A stretch of DNA of 64,000 nucleotides from Ostrinia nubilalis (Eukaryota > Arthropoda > Insecta > Lepidoptera > Crambidae): NCBI RefSeq assembly GCF_963855985.1, contig NC_087092.1, positions 992,001 through 1,056,000 on the forward strand. The letters are read 5' to 3'. The notes under the pieces are model-generated. The model was not told the origin of the DNA and did no database searches. It saw only the letters and a program-made list of their open reading frames with translations. This document shows, in pieces, positions 22,727 through 35,935 of the stretch. The first letter of the stretch is position 1, and each line of letters opens with the position of its first letter. A program made the translations under genes and the position numbers.

Positions 22727-25680
22727 GTAGTGTTTTATTTGCATTTGAATTCAAGTTTACCTAGTATTTTTAGTTCTTATCAATAAAAAGCAGTAGAGCA
22801 CGGGCAGAAGTTTTGGACTTGATTTTCGAAGACATACTTTTTATTACACTCGAAATCTTAGCACTCGCGGAAAGTTAGGATGGCACAGTAAAATCTGGTT
22901 CATCTCATAATATTCTTATGCATATTTTCATATAGGTGGAAAATACATATATTATTTCATGGCACTTATACATTGTGTATCTACATATCTTGTTATACAA
23001 CCACAGGGATAATGTATAATTCCTGGATGCAAATAATTAAACTATGATCTCCATAATATGCCTATTTACTTTCTAGCAATAAACTGGTAAAGCTCAGAAT
23101 GTAATCCTTCAAATACAATTTCCAAGGATTACAATTTAAATGAATCAAGCTCGCCCCTCCACTTCAATAGTGAGTTATCATGTCCGCCGGCGTCCAAAGG
23201 GTAGCGGGTTCGATTTCCGACTCGCCGGCACCAACGCACATAGGTAGCGCATCCAGAAACTTTTGGGTCTTATGTCGTTGCATTAGGGTTGACTTTGCAA
23301 CAGAAATGTGTAGTCAGATGTGCACGTACATCACTCGTGTATAGTGCGACAGATTTGTGACTCAAAATTGAAATTCCTGGCTGCGGCTTATTGGCTTTTA
23401 ATTCTGGAATGAGGGACCCGTTTCGGGAATGTTTGAAGTCTTTATTCGAAAGGGATCAAACTATGTCTGCTACAGAATTAGAATGCGAGTGGACAACAAT
23501 GAGTACATACCTAGCACAATCATATTGTTTTAATACAAGTATTATTGTGATTTTTCATTTATTTGATAAGACATCAATAGGACGTCCTTATGTTATGTTA
23601 GGAGAAGTAGAGTCTCTTTAATAAATATAATATTATTTGAAGCCCAATTTAATTATTAATATCTGTTTAGGTACTAACATAATAATAAATATCTACTTTA
23701 ATCTTAGCCATTACTACGAGTTAACGTCAATAGCAAAATGCATGAATAGAACTGAAAAATAAACTTTCATTTCATTCGGTTGCTAGCATTTAATGTATTT
23801 TTAATTAATTACCTACGCTTGGTTTATGTCTCACAAATGAATACTATCAATTTAATTACAAAAATATACGGCACTCTTAAATCTATCGGAATCAAATTAT
23901 TTTTCCCTAAGTCGCCTTAACCGATCAAAGAGCAATCACAATTAAAACAATTGCTGTAACAGCTTAATGTGCAGTCTGTATGACTTCCCCCTTCCACCCA
24001 GTGGGGGCGGGCGGCCGTCGAAGAGTGTTATACACCATTTTAACATCTCTGAATTGATTTATCCCGTGTACTTTTACACCGTTCACGGGTACTTTCCTGG
24101 TGCGTTCTTTTTTGTTTCATTAACGGCTATCCTCTTTACTTTATTAGCGGATTAGGTTTAAATATAGAGCACTGCAACACTGGCCACTTTTTTGCGTTAA
24201 AAAAACTAAGTCACAGACCTATATTTGAGTTTAGAAAGAGCATCTTTTTTTTAATAAAATCAAAGTGCATGAGGGATGGAGGTTTTTTTGACGTGTCTGA
24301 ACCCCTTCCTCGTGCTGTTTCTTCAAATATTTTTATCAATTCTACTGTATTTTTCTGTTTGAACAACAATCTTATTCATTGATAACCACTTTTCTAATTA
24401 AAAGTCGAAGTTCCCGTTAAATTCCCGTCCCCGAAAAATCTGTCAAAAACTTCTAGATTCTTCTAAAGTTTACTTTATTATTGGGAAATCAATCAATCAA
24501 AAATCCTACATTTTAAATTGACATTCTAAATTCTATATTGAAGATAATCTAAAAGATTCCAAAAAAGTTTCTCCAAATTTCAGTCAGCTCTCTCTCAAAT
24601 CTTGTAGTATTCAATTTGCTTGACAATGTTGGCTTCCACACAATAATTTGTGTTAAAACCTTGGCAGAGACGAGCTCAACTAGGACTTGGCAGCCTCTGT
24701 ATCAGGCAAACAAGTGGGATTACAAACTTATAATTCTGTTACCGGATTCGTCAATAGCTGAGTGAATTTAAACGTAACTTGTAAAAGACAGAGACCTGTA
24801 AAGAGCCCTATAACGGCTACATTTTAATTGATCCCATACATCTATCAACCAAAATGCTGAGAAATCTTATAACTGAAAAGATTTTTCAAAAGCAATAGAT
24901 TCTGATCAACTATTTAATCCGTAGATAACGAAAAAAAAAAAACACTATGTATACCAGTCTGAACTCAACGCTACCTTTCTTAGAATAAACAGGTAGGCTA
25001 TAAAAATATAATTTTCCTTCAATATGAGGTTCCTACTTCACTCTGAATCGTGAATACGAAAATTAAAATACAGAATTGTGGAATGTTTTCATTTTTACTG
25101 CTTACATTGTTAAGTTCGCCCACAAACTGTGTTTATAATTTAGGGAAACATAAATATTTTCACGATCCAGCGAATACTCAAGACTTGCTTACAACAATAA
25201 TATTTTTGGAAGGTATGATAATTTGGGATGCCACGTTTTTCGATTAAGTTTGAAAATAGGAAAGGAATATAATACTGTGACTGTAAAATGTCACTAACTC
25301 AGATATGATAATAGTCTTATCATTTTTTAAAAGTCATGTAAGTAATATATTACCGATCAATGATCTACTGAAAAAAAAAAGATTATGTTAGGATATTAGT
25401 TTACGATGTAACCGCTAATTTCAAAGTTTCAGAAGTTTCAGCATGTTTGCACTCGAATATTACTTATTGTAGTTTCAAAACTATTACTAAAACTGTTTTA
25501 ACAAAATAGCTTTTTTCTTTACCTTCACATACGAAATACTAAGAAACAAGACCCAAATCCAAATAACTAAAAATATAAACGCCGACACCTGTCTCTACCC
25601 AAAACTTTAGCGAAGTGTAACGGTTACAAAAGTTACAAAATGCTCAACTAGTTGCAAGGCGACTTGTCCGCGAAACTTGA
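22727..25680. other. Gene-free stretch
   Basis: Only short chance frames. A second B-box-like GGTAGCGGGTTCGATTTCCG lies near 23200. Nothing else recognised. Confidence 0.4.
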
Positions 25681-25689
25681 AAGTATCAA

Positions 25690-25790
25690 ATAGGACAGGC
25701 TCCGGCCGGCAGGGCGGGGCTGCCGGGGCGCGCGTGCGTATAGCGAGTCCCCGCCGGCTCGGGGTGGCAAGGGTTACCCGGTTTTTGGGG
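25690..25790. promoter_or_regulatory. CpG-rich patch
   Basis: About 100 bases dense in CG dinucleotides (GGCTCCGGCCGGCAGGGCGG and neighbours), standing out from AT-rich surroundings. It lies 500 bases upstream of the second CpG-rich patch. Possible promoter-associated DNA. Confidence 0.3.
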
Positions 25791-26209
25791 TAAATTGTAA
25801 GGCGGTGGAGCTGTTTGTTAGATTGGAGATCTTGTTATGTTTATTTTAATTGGAATGTTGATCAATGATTATTATTTATGATTGACATGTAAAATATTGG
25901 ATACGTTCCATGTCAGTAGATAAATTATTGTGAGTAATTATTTTACTTCTAATGAATCTACGTGTCAAAATATTTTAAAGTTTGTTAGATACATTATTTT
26001 CAGTATTTATGAATTTATTGAATTCAATTATCTAAAGAATGCATACAAAGGTGTAGAGAACAGCTCGACTATACATTGTTTGTAGCAAAACACCTAAATA
26101 TGGTTCTTAACTTGATGTGTCCATCCATCTTAATAATGCATTCAAAACTGCACCCGCAATAACACAACAACTACTCACATAAAACTGCAATTGCTTCAAG
26201 CCTCCATTA

Positions 26210-26425
26210 CATAACGGCGGGTAGTCGCATCGCAAGCGTGGCAACACCGCGCCGCCGCGTCAGTCCGCGGCCGGCAGCCGCGCGCGTCGACCGCTGCGAT
26301 GCCCGCCCGCTTATGACCCGCGTCCATGCGAGCCAGTGAGAGTGCGTCCTTACAACACACGGTATAACCTGTGGACAATCGAATATACGAGTAATGTTAC
26401 GCCTGTGGTTTTATAGTGATCATCG
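26210..26425 (+). promoter_or_regulatory. Candidate host promoter / 5' untranslated exon
   Basis: A CpG-dense block (26210-26345) leads into a segment ending CATCG directly before GTGAGTACG, a strong match to the insect 5' splice site (exon end 26425). There is no clear TATA box. No coding start is required if this is a non-coding first exon. This is the only place in the window where composition and a splice signal coincide. The minus-strand open frame across it is probably a by-product of GC content. Confidence 0.35.
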
Positions 26426-29400
26426 GTGAGTACGCTTTGTGAGTATTCGTTTTGTATTTTTGGAGTTGTAACGGTTTTTAGAAGTTTGAAAGTTGCGGAT
26501 GTTTAAGCGGGCGCGCTTTCGGAACTTTACTACTAGTTAATTTAAATAACTTTGTTATGAACTTAATCATAATCTGCGTTCTACGTATTTTTATAATTGT
26601 TTAAAATAAAAAGTTAGTCAAATAAAACAGTAATTATTTTTGATTGCATGATAAATTAATTGAAACATTATAGTTTTCAGAACAAAATTGTATTTTTATT
26701 AATACTATCAAATAATAGCATGTTTAATACAATATTTTTTAAGGAAAAATACATATTAATTTGAAATCTTAATTAATGTTTCTTTGTTTTTATTATTTAA
26801 CAATTTATAATTATAATATTATCCTTATAATATTTTAAATAAAATGCCTACCGTTTGCTGGTACAGTCACCGAGAAAAGCCTCGTAGCAATTAACTTGCG
26901 CTCTTTGCTACGAGTTGCGTGCAATTAGTGCTACGACGTAGCATAGCGGTTAGAGCTACGACGTGGCCGTAGCGGCTATGTTACATAATTATGCTCGCTT
27001 AGCGGTGTATTGGTGCCTTGATTATGTCGGCATAATATTTGGCGAAATATTCGACATTTTTTGTAGAATTTTTTGTATTTGAGAAAAAATATCTAGGAGA
27101 GCTTTTATTACTTGAATTCAAAATGGGAAGCGTTTATAAATAAAAACTGAAAGTTCTTATATTTTATTTTCAAGTTTTGATGAAAGACAAAGAAAATCTG
27201 TCAATATGAATTAAAAATGGTAGTCATATTTTTAATTGAATAGAATAAATTACATTTATCAGTTCATCTTGACATAGATTCCAACGAATGTATTTTAAAG
27301 TAGAGTAAAGTATTAAAAAGTTTCATCCTAACAATGACTACCTCCTTGTTTCATAGCTAACAATGTAAGTGCCTAAAAACTGGGCTTAGCATAAACAAAT
27401 CTGGGAGATGCGAGTCACACCTGAATCACGGGAAGTTGTCAAGAAGGTTTACTTTTCTGCCTTCATCATTCTCTAAAATGTTGGTGTTCTCTAAAAATTC
27501 AAATAAATCACTAAAGTAACGCAAGTGATTTTCTACGAAAAATAATCATTTGCGATAGATTATCGTATAATGAACATTAATATTATAGGGCAGCTTCCTA
27601 ATATTATTACCTCTTGCCATATCTGGCGTAGGTATTCACTTCTCATCAATACACCTACATATTTAGGATTGTTATCAAAATAACCCTGTGGGTTTGTATT
27701 CAAGTAAAAGACGGAAAAAAAGAAGTAGTAAGAAAACAAAGAAGTCCCAAGTCTTTAACGTTCATTGTTTTCTCACAACTGTAATATTAAATCAGCCATC
27801 AACTTGTCGAAGTTGTGCTCAACATTGAATTAAGCACTACATTGTAAAATTGACAGCGCTTTCGCCGGATCTAGACGAACGAGATAACTATTAGTTAGTG
27901 CCTGAATTTGCAGCTAGTAGCTATTAAGAAGCTGCTACAACGTAGCACTGGGCAGGTCCGTAGCACTTGTGGGATGCCATTAAAAATTACGATTCTGTCT
28001 AAATAATTAAGGGGTGTGTTTTAAAATCACCAAGCCTTTATTTTTTCAACTGTTTATATGTAGTTAAAAATATACAAAAAAAAAAAATCATACATGTCTT
28101 TCTTACTTTCAAGTGTTTTAACTACAATAGTCGTATATTCCAAATAAAACACATAACACAAACATCTTATAAAATGGACATTCAAAACGGTTTTTGAAAT
28201 AATAAGGATATATTTATGTTTCAATGAATGCAGAATATTTAATTGCTGTTTTTTTTCGTCGTGATACGTTATTGCACACGACACGTTTCAATATTTTTGT
28301 ACAATATTTAAATAAATAGTAGCAAAATGAATTATGTTGTTCTTTTGATAGTATACCGTTGAAAGAGTCAATTTATGATTCGATATACCTAATGATATTC
28401 GTAATTAACTAACATTGATGGTTGATGGATAATCTCAGATTAAACCTACAAATTGAAATGTAATGCGATGGTATCGCGTACAAAATTAATGCCCAAGCAA
28501 ATACGAACAAATTGATTTTGCAGCAGATTTTGACTTAACATCTATAATTCGACTAAAACTAATGGGTGTAAATCACATTGTTAAGCTCCAATTTCAGATG
28601 ACAAAGCAATTCGAATGTTGTTGTAACAACTACTATTTGCTGGCGATTAGAAAATTTAGCATTGCCGTGGCTACGAGTGATAATGTTGTAGGTATTTTCT
28701 TAAGTTATGAAGAAAAATGGTGGATAAAAAAGTTCAGTGAAATAATTTGTAAAAATCTTTGTCTTTTAAAACAAGAAATTTAGTTTTTTTTCACTGCTTT
28801 ATATCTTCAAATCTTTACGGGAAGATCGGGATCGTAACGCATTAACTTGATCTTAACCTTACGCGAAACCCCATTTGGGACTGATCGGGCCCTGACCCCA
28901 TTTTCATAACAGCATTACGGCTGTAATAAAATTCGGGGACACTAATATAAACGCAGCGTAAACCGTGCCGATAAGAAGGTGTAATATCGAAGTGTTTTGA
29001 TGGCGGTGCAGGAACTTAGTATTAATTTCCGGGAAATTTTCAATTTACGACCCCAATCCCGCGGCAAGTTTTATTGATGGTTGCTCTAGTTTGTTGCTAA
29101 AAGTTGCTGATCAAGTTTCTGGATTATGTCTAATCTTTAATGGAAAAGTTTTCGTGCTTAATTAAATCAATTCGTTTAACAAAATTATGTGAAACAACGT
29201 ATCTGAAACTATGATTTATGATATTTAATTCGTTAAAGCTCTTCAAATATAATTATTATTCCAATGTAACAAAGCAGTTCTCGCAAACCAGAACAAAAGC
29301 TATTGGAATTTGATTCGAAACAGAAATGTCAAACGGACGATTTAAATCAAAGGCATACATGGAATATTTCTGATGAATTCATAAAATCAACAGCGACCGA

Positions 29401-29979
29401 CGAGAGCTGAATATTGCGCATTTTATACAAACAGTTATGGATTCGCTATATTATTTTTCTATGGCACACATCGCGATAGCACAGTCCTTGCCCCAGTTCC
29501 ACAAAGTGCAATAGCAAATAAATTCAAATAACATTTATAGCCAACTGAAGAGCACACTGAGGCGAATGCTATCTGGATAAATTATAGTTTATTTTCATCT
29601 TAAGTGAACGATTTATAAAATATTGCTTCTTATTTTCCTCACTCACTAATAATATTCCTTTACGTAAACAAAATGCTCGATATAATATTTATTCACGATC
29701 ATGAAGAAGAGGCAGGTACTTTGTTAACTGTGATACCCACGATACTAGGAAATCGTCTTTTATTTACTCCTCATAATAAAGCTTCATAAATAAGGAGAAA
29801 AAATAAACCATTACGCCCAAAGCGAGGATTCTAAGAATTTCATGTTTATTAATTTGTTATTAGTTCCACGAATTCAGGAGTTGTTCTGTATTCTCATAGT
29901 GCTCGTTATTCTTATAGTACCGTGTTCATTTCTACTGTTTTGGGACCTGAGGGCGAGGTTGAAGTGTTCAAAATATGGT
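26426..29979. other. Gene-free stretch (intron if the upstream exon is real)
   Basis: AT-rich. Clusters of GCTACGA/GTAGC motifs lie at about 26881-26985 and 27911-27970. Positions about 28820-29060 have more even base composition, as often seen in conserved non-coding DNA, but I cannot test conservation. Confidence 0.35.
26881..26985. repeat. GCTACG-rich cluster
   Basis: CTCGTAGCAA, GCTACGAG, GCTACGACGTAGC, GCTACGACGT and CGTAGCGGC occur within about 100 bases, on both strands. Similar clusters are at 18230-18280 and 27911-27970. Confidence 0.5.
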
Positions 29980-30120
29980 GGGAATCACTACATACTACAA
30001 AACAAAGTAGCTTTCTTGTCTGTCTGTCCCTATGTAAGTATGCTTAGATCTTTGAAACTACGCAACGGATTTTGATGCGTTTTTTTTAGTATAAAGAGTG
30101 ATTCAAGAGGAAGGTTTTTA
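29980..30120 (+). mobile_element. LINE 3'-end fragment (ACTACGCAACGGATTTTGATG type)
   Basis: Contains TTGTCTGTCTGTCC, ACTACGCAACGGATTTTGAT and AGAGTGATTCAAGAGGAAGG in the order that I know from lepidopteran LINE 3' regions. 5'-truncated. Confidence 0.6.
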
Positions 30121-32822
30121 AGTAAAATACATTGTACCTATGTATATCTTATTTAAGAGTTAAAATTGCGCCCTATGTTGAATCTGTTAGAAATACTGTA
30201 CCTATGCGTTTTCGAATGTATAAATGTCAAATCATAGACATTAGTGCTTTATGGTTCCCTCCTACTTCCGTTGTTGTAAGCATCATGGATGTGCAAGTAA
30301 TAAACAGTTTAATTTCCTAAAAGTGAGTTTAATATGCTAAATCCCTCCAGTAAACACGCAAAATTTCCACCTCAAACAGAATCTCAAAGACCCGTACGTA
30401 TTCAGTTATAACCCAAACTTGACACCTCATCTGTGCCAATGCCAATGCCAAGCAAAAATAGGTGACAAAATATAAGACTACCCCAACACCTATGTAACAG
30501 GAGCGGCCCAATACACTAAACTATAAATCTCACGTTACGGTTCACTGGCGGTGTGTCGGTTATTGTGTGAAAGATGGCGGCGAGGTGTAACGCGGATTTA
30601 ACTGGTATTTATATTTATTACACCTGAATACTAGAATTTCATACGCGTGGATCCAGTTTTACCCTCGTAGAGGTTGAATTTTGTAAAATCCCGTCTCAGT
30701 GAGCACCTACATTCTAAAAGGAACTCCCATACAGATTTTGACTATATATATACAAATATATACAAATTGTTATTCTAAGAAAATCTTCCTGTAAAATCTC
30801 TGTCATTTATACCCATTTCAAAGTATTTTTTTACAATTGTACCTTGTAGTGTACCAAGAACTGGTAGTTAAATATAGGCATTCTTCTTGTAAAACGGTTC
30901 CATTGTTACTCTGATACAATTAGGAAAAATCAACGTCTAAATTTCAAGTGTTTTACCGCGAAAAGGAGAAAATACTCTCGAAAGTAGGTCTTTGAGATTA
31001 GCTTATTCGTAGAAAAAATAATTACTTACAATTAATTGCTGATTTGTGAAGTTTCTTGAATTTAGTGATATACTTTCGGGAAAAGTAATTTATTTATTTA
31101 CAAAGGAACTGTGACCTGTTTGTAATATAATTAACTAAAACTATTAATGAGTAAAATTGAATCCAACAATTTTTTCGCGCCGCAAAATTCAGGAAGCGAA
31201 GCCACAACGCAATAAAATCGCGTTTTAGACTTCGTAAATCAGTATTTATCCTCTCATATATCAGTCGCGACACGATGATAATGATTTTTACAACGTCCGG
31301 CGTCGAACCTCGACCCTTGTAAAGGGCGGGGGCGCCGACAGTAAATTATAGGACGAACTCCCTATGTCATGATTGTCTCACCTGTGTTCCTTGTACCGCT
31401 AAAGCAGTACATGCTACATTGAATTTTGGACCTAACTGAGGGAACATAAGAGCCTTTATATGTTGCGGTTCGGATGGTACTCATTATGTGGAGAAATTCT
31501 GAGTCGAGTATCGAAAATGTACGACCTGACTTCCAAGTTGAGGTTTATGATTTCCTCCTAACATTGAGTTTCGAAATTGAGGTGTTAAGATTATATCTCA
31601 ATCACTTTAAGGCGTGAAATACAGGATTCGATTAAGGCTCATGTTATATTCTGAAATGTAAGATCTTAGTTGATTAATTTTGAATTCAAGTCATACTTTG
31701 TTCTGGGGCAAATATTATTCTAATTACAAGACAGTGATTCTGTAATAAACACTTTCAATGTCAGCGTTGAAAAGGGTTAAAAAGTTCCGGTTGCGATATA
31801 TCAAATTTTTGGATTCCATAAAAAACAATATTCAATTCCACATGTTATATTTCGCATGAGTTCCAGTAATACGATGCGAAGTTTATGCTGATTTGAGCTC
31901 ACGTTTTTGCGTCTATCGGTTACATATTTATTCAAGTGTTTCACTCGCTAACATATGAAAATCGTTTTTGTCTTTTATTCACTACATATTTGGATGATAT
32001 CTCAATAATATCGATGACACGAGCTGAACATGCTCGCGTAAATCAAAGTAGACTGAAACTTTAGCGGACTAGACACTATCAGTATATTATCAACATTACA
32101 TTCAAGTAATAATGAAATAAATTGTTATTATTCTACTCGTATTTATGTCATTACTACTGACAGTGTCGTGGTTGGAATGACGGAACAACGGTTTAACGAG
32201 TAGTGTCACAAGGTGTATCTGGAGATATTTAGAATGTCATTAACCAAAAGAAAGAATGAGAATAATATTGTTGTCATTATTACTGATAGGTAATAATTAG
32301 TGGGATTGGTCTCCTTTGCAATGGAAAGTAACGTGTATTGTTAGAATGTAGCTATCGATCAAACCAGAATGCACAGGTTAATGTTTAATAGTCATGCCTG
32401 GTCGTTATTAAGTCCGTGTGTCCTACTGATCTTCAAAGGTCAATAGATAGCGTGCATCACGTGATTAAAGTCATTGTGCTATTTTTGCAGCTTACATGAT
32501 ATGTGTTAGAGATCGATTTTTAAATTCCCTTGAGCTAGAATATTTTTAACCTAATTTAGATTTTATGTGATCCTGTTGCTAGAGTTAATTTTCCTCAGTC
32601 AGTCAGAGTTTCTGGATTCAGTTTTTTAAATGAGACCCACATAAGGTGGGAATATTAAGATATTATACTCTTACGAGTATAATGTTGAGCTACTAGTATA
32701 AAAAGTATCATAATTGAAACATAAACTTTAACCGACGTTTAAGATTGTAATACATGAACATAAAGTTGTAAGTATAACTAACGAAATATACTTAAATGAA
32801 ACTGTTAAATGGAGAATACTAA
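30121..32822. other. Gene-free stretch with one RTE-like fragment
   Basis: Positions about 30640-30740 (GTTGAATTTTGTAAAATCCC, GTGAGCACCTACATTCTAAA) match 35077-35120. The remainder shows no gene or recognised repeat. Confidence 0.4.
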
Positions 32823-32934
32823 GGCTGAGTTATACCACCTAACTTTAACAAACGTCAAAAATCTGTCAGACTCCATACAAAAAGCACTGGTTATCGTTAT
32901 AGTTACGGTCAAAGTTAGGTGGTGTAACTAAGCC
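32823..32934. mobile_element. PIF/Harbinger-like MITE, copy 7 with TAA duplication
   Basis: Starts GGCTGAGTTATACCACCTAA and ends TTAGGTGGTGTAACTAAGCC. TAA lies on both sides. The arms are nearly perfect reverse complements. Confidence 0.9.
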
Positions 32935-35031
32935 TAAATTACTCATTGTCTTTACACGTGTGGTTGTCTCAGTATACTTTATCGTAAAACAAAAGCAATC
33001 CATTCCGACAACAAGTAGCTTATTACACGTGTCCCGCGTGTGTCACCCAGTATGATACTCCGCTCGATACATTTAATTTAATATGTTCGCAAAGATGAAA
33101 GGCGACGACTGTAATTTAATATTCCCGTCTCACATCCGAGAGCTTGGTTTTTATTATGGATCCCGGTAACCTTGTTGGAAGCATTTTTTCCAGGGCTCGA
33201 TCCATTCGTTCTTATCAGCGACTCAGATTTTGCATGAAATGTTTAGTGGTATTGGAATTTATGGCCACAGGTTTACGGGTATTGTGAATTACGGTGGGGG
33301 GCAAAGTTACATGATCAGCAGGTGCGGTTTGATGAGTCAATCGGCAATTTTACGGCCGAAATGACTGCATATTTTGTATGTTTACGGTTCGCAGCTGTTA
33401 ACGCTAAATTATTTAAACGTTTATCCGTAATGGTTTTTAAAGGGGCTTTATTTTACACAGAATTAAAATGGTCACCAAAAGCATATTTAAATGTGCGTTG
33501 CACTACATTTTTAGAACGGTACGTTTCATACTTACAGTGATATCAAGTTCATGTTTTATGAATGAAGGTTTTTTAATGGCTAAAAGTACGATTGTATCTT
33601 ATACCCATATTGCTAAAACTGTTATGTCACGGCAAGTAGCGCCGTTTCGGACACTTTGGAATCTGTCCAAGTGGTGTACTCACCGCCCAGCATAACTCGA
33701 GCCTTCGACCCTCTTTTATTAACTTCGATCGTGCAGAACTCCGTCAGTGATTAGAAGTGGTGACAGCTCAGGGTACGCTGGTCGTTGGCCTACTTAAGAC
33801 AATGTCAAGTGCGAGCGGGATAGTGTGACATATTGTTCGTTTCCGTTATCGTAAATATGGGGTTTAATGTGCTGTGGAGGGGGAAATGGTGTTCTTTGTA
33901 ACCAAATGTGGGAGGATGTGATATGTGAGTAAGTATTTCGTATGGACTTTGTAGAAAGTTGTTTAATTTCCGGCATAGATTGTAAAGATAAAAGTAGAAG
34001 ATTTATGTGTCTGTGATGATATCTCTATTTGTTTTGAACCTACTCAAATTGTAATCATACAGTTGTACAATATTTTGTAAGAAAAAATGTGCTAGTAGCG
34101 TCACATAACAGATGTTATAAGTGCTACAGCATTCTCCAAACTGTCTTGTTTTCAATTACTTGACAACTTACTTGACAATATCCTTGCACTCGCAATTCCC
34201 ATGACACAAATGCAACCAACACAACCCGAGCAAAGACGATCAAGGAATCTAATATCACAACAATTTCCAGAAACGTTGCTCAAAAGGCTTTAATATTTCC
34301 AGCATAAAGCCCGTGAATGAAAAGCGAAGTATATTCTACAATATACAAAGTATATTATTCGTTGCACAAAGAGCGGCTCTTTGATACAATAGGGAAAAAC
34401 TTGTTTACATTACCGACTGCATCTGATGGGCGGACAGACGCAATCAAGCCTGAATGCCGGCCAGGCCATGGGCGGGGGCGGGGCAATCCTATTGGGGACA
34501 CTTGATGAAGTGTAATCACATCTTTGTAATAATGTCCGGTGTCCCTTCATTGCTCACCCCTTTTGAGAGATATCGAATACGAGTAGATGTCTCTCCGAAG
34601 AGATGCGCGATGCCACAACAAGGGCTCTCGCGGAAGACCAGTTTCTTGACATGCCCTTACGAGCATGTCATAATAAATACTGAGCGAGAGCCTATTGACA
34701 CCTGTCTGAATGATGAAAGTGATTATTATAGTCCCTATCGTGTATCTTAAAAGTATACAAAGTACAAAATCGCTCGTTCTCATGCCTCGTGCTGTCCCCA
34801 GCGAGGGTCGGCAGTTGATTGCGTTTGTAAGAATTTTAAGAAGAACACAGGCCGTGTCGCGCGCACTGCTCTCAGCGCCTGATTAGTTCAGCTGCTGCCG
34901 TGACAATCAACGGCCTTCTTGTTCTTCTATTAACACAGGCATAATGTAGGTTATTTTCCTCTGCTTTTTAGGCAACTTGTGGGAAATTAGCAGAAAATCA
35001 TATCGCTACCTATGTGATACTCGTATAAATA
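32935..35031. other. Gene-free stretch
   Basis: Overlapping short frames near 33322-33700 and 34317-34780 have no recognisable motif or consistent codon pattern. A nested hairpin at 34623-34692 is noted as a finding. Confidence 0.4.
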
Positions 35032-35188
35032 ACTAGCGGCCGCCCGCGACTTTGCGTTTTAGCCCCTTAGGGGTTGAATTTTGCAAAATCCCGTCTTAGT
35101 GAGCACCTACGTTCTAAAAGAAACCAATCCATGCAAAATTTAAGACTCCTAGCACTTGTAGTTTCTGAGATTTCGTGATGAGTGAGTA
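35032..35188 (+). mobile_element. RTE-type LINE 3'-region fragment
   Basis: CTAGCGGCCGCCCGCGACTT, then GTTGAATTTTGCAAAATCCC and GTGAGCACCTACGTTCTAAA. Shares the middle block with about 30660-30720. The (GACA)n tail is missing. Confidence 0.6.
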
Positions 35189-35646
35189 AATATAGATAGA
35201 TTACCAGCTAACTTTAATCTTCTAAATATAGTATCCGACGCCTTTGAAATTAAGGGTTTACAGTTTATTTGATTGGGAATATCACTTTATACTATAAAGG
35301 GAAGAGTATCGCCTGTCGGTAACCTAATTTGATTCCTAGAAGAGCCATCGTTAAAGCAATCGTCATCCGAGTTGAAATACAAACACAGTTGATTACGACT
35401 CCGATTAATCTCTCCTCTGTTTTGCAGGGCATAGTCAAAACAGGTCGGTTAAAACACTTCATTATCACAAAAGTTATTTGTTTCATAGGTGACTTGACTG
35501 CTCAATCCGAGGCGGATTTAAGATTGGTAGCCATTGTAACTTTATTTCCTGTAATTTCATTAATGTTAACTTGACGCCTGAGCAGTAGGCGTAAGATAGT
35601 TTGGCGATTACAAATGTAGCCATTTCTATGAAGAGGTGAAGTGGCT
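35189..35646. other. Gene-free stretch before the copia element
   Basis: Short overlapping frames on both strands, none with a recognisable product. The copia element is inserted at its right end. Confidence 0.4.
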
Positions 35647-35651
35647 CATAC
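35647..35651. repeat. Target-site duplication CATAC (left)
   Basis: The same five bases follow the 3' LTR at 40279-40283. Five bases is the usual copia duplication length. Confidence 0.95.
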
Positions 35652-35831
35652 TGTTGAAATACATAAAGCACAACACTATGATCGTCAATTGATTTGCACT
35701 TCACTAGTGTCAATCTTTTCTTCTTCTCTCTGGTCGCGCCGAGCGTCCCACCGGTGTTAATTTGTATTAATATAAAATGTGCTGAAATAAAAGCAAGTTG
35801 ATCTACAAACAGTTTATCATTATTCTCAATA
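35652..35831 (+). repeat. Copia 5' LTR (180 bp)
   Basis: Begins TGTTGAAATACATAAAG and ends ATTATTCTCAATA (TG...TA ends rather than TG...CA). Contains ATATAAAATG and GAAATAAAAG, plausible TATA-like and polyadenylation elements. Presumed to drive transcription of the element. Confidence 0.95.
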
Positions 35832-35844
35832 TGGTAGCAGAGCG
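35832..35844 (+). promoter_or_regulatory. Copia primer binding site (initiator tRNA-Met type)
   Basis: TGGTAGCAGAGCG starts immediately after the LTR. The first eleven bases complement the ...CTCTGCTACCA 3' end of animal initiator tRNA-Met. Confidence 0.85.
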
Positions 35845-35935
35845 TAGTTAGCTACAACAGTGGATAACGGAACAATAAAAGGGGTTGCGATCCTGAAAAT
35901 TGTGGTAGCACATTGTGAGTGTGACTTCGACAAAA

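Noticed and set aside
26196..26378. 60-codon minus-strand frame across the CpG-rich patch
   Set aside because: Low-complexity Arg/Ala/Cys composition as expected from GC-rich DNA with few stops; no motif, and on the strand opposite to the splice-donor-like site.
34317..34783. Several overlapping 62-98-codon frames
   Set aside because: Overlap in three frames without codon bias; better explained by chance.
35915..35935. Seven extra codons at the front of copia Gag-Pol
   Set aside because: The frame is open there but starts with GTG; the first ATG in good context is at 35936.
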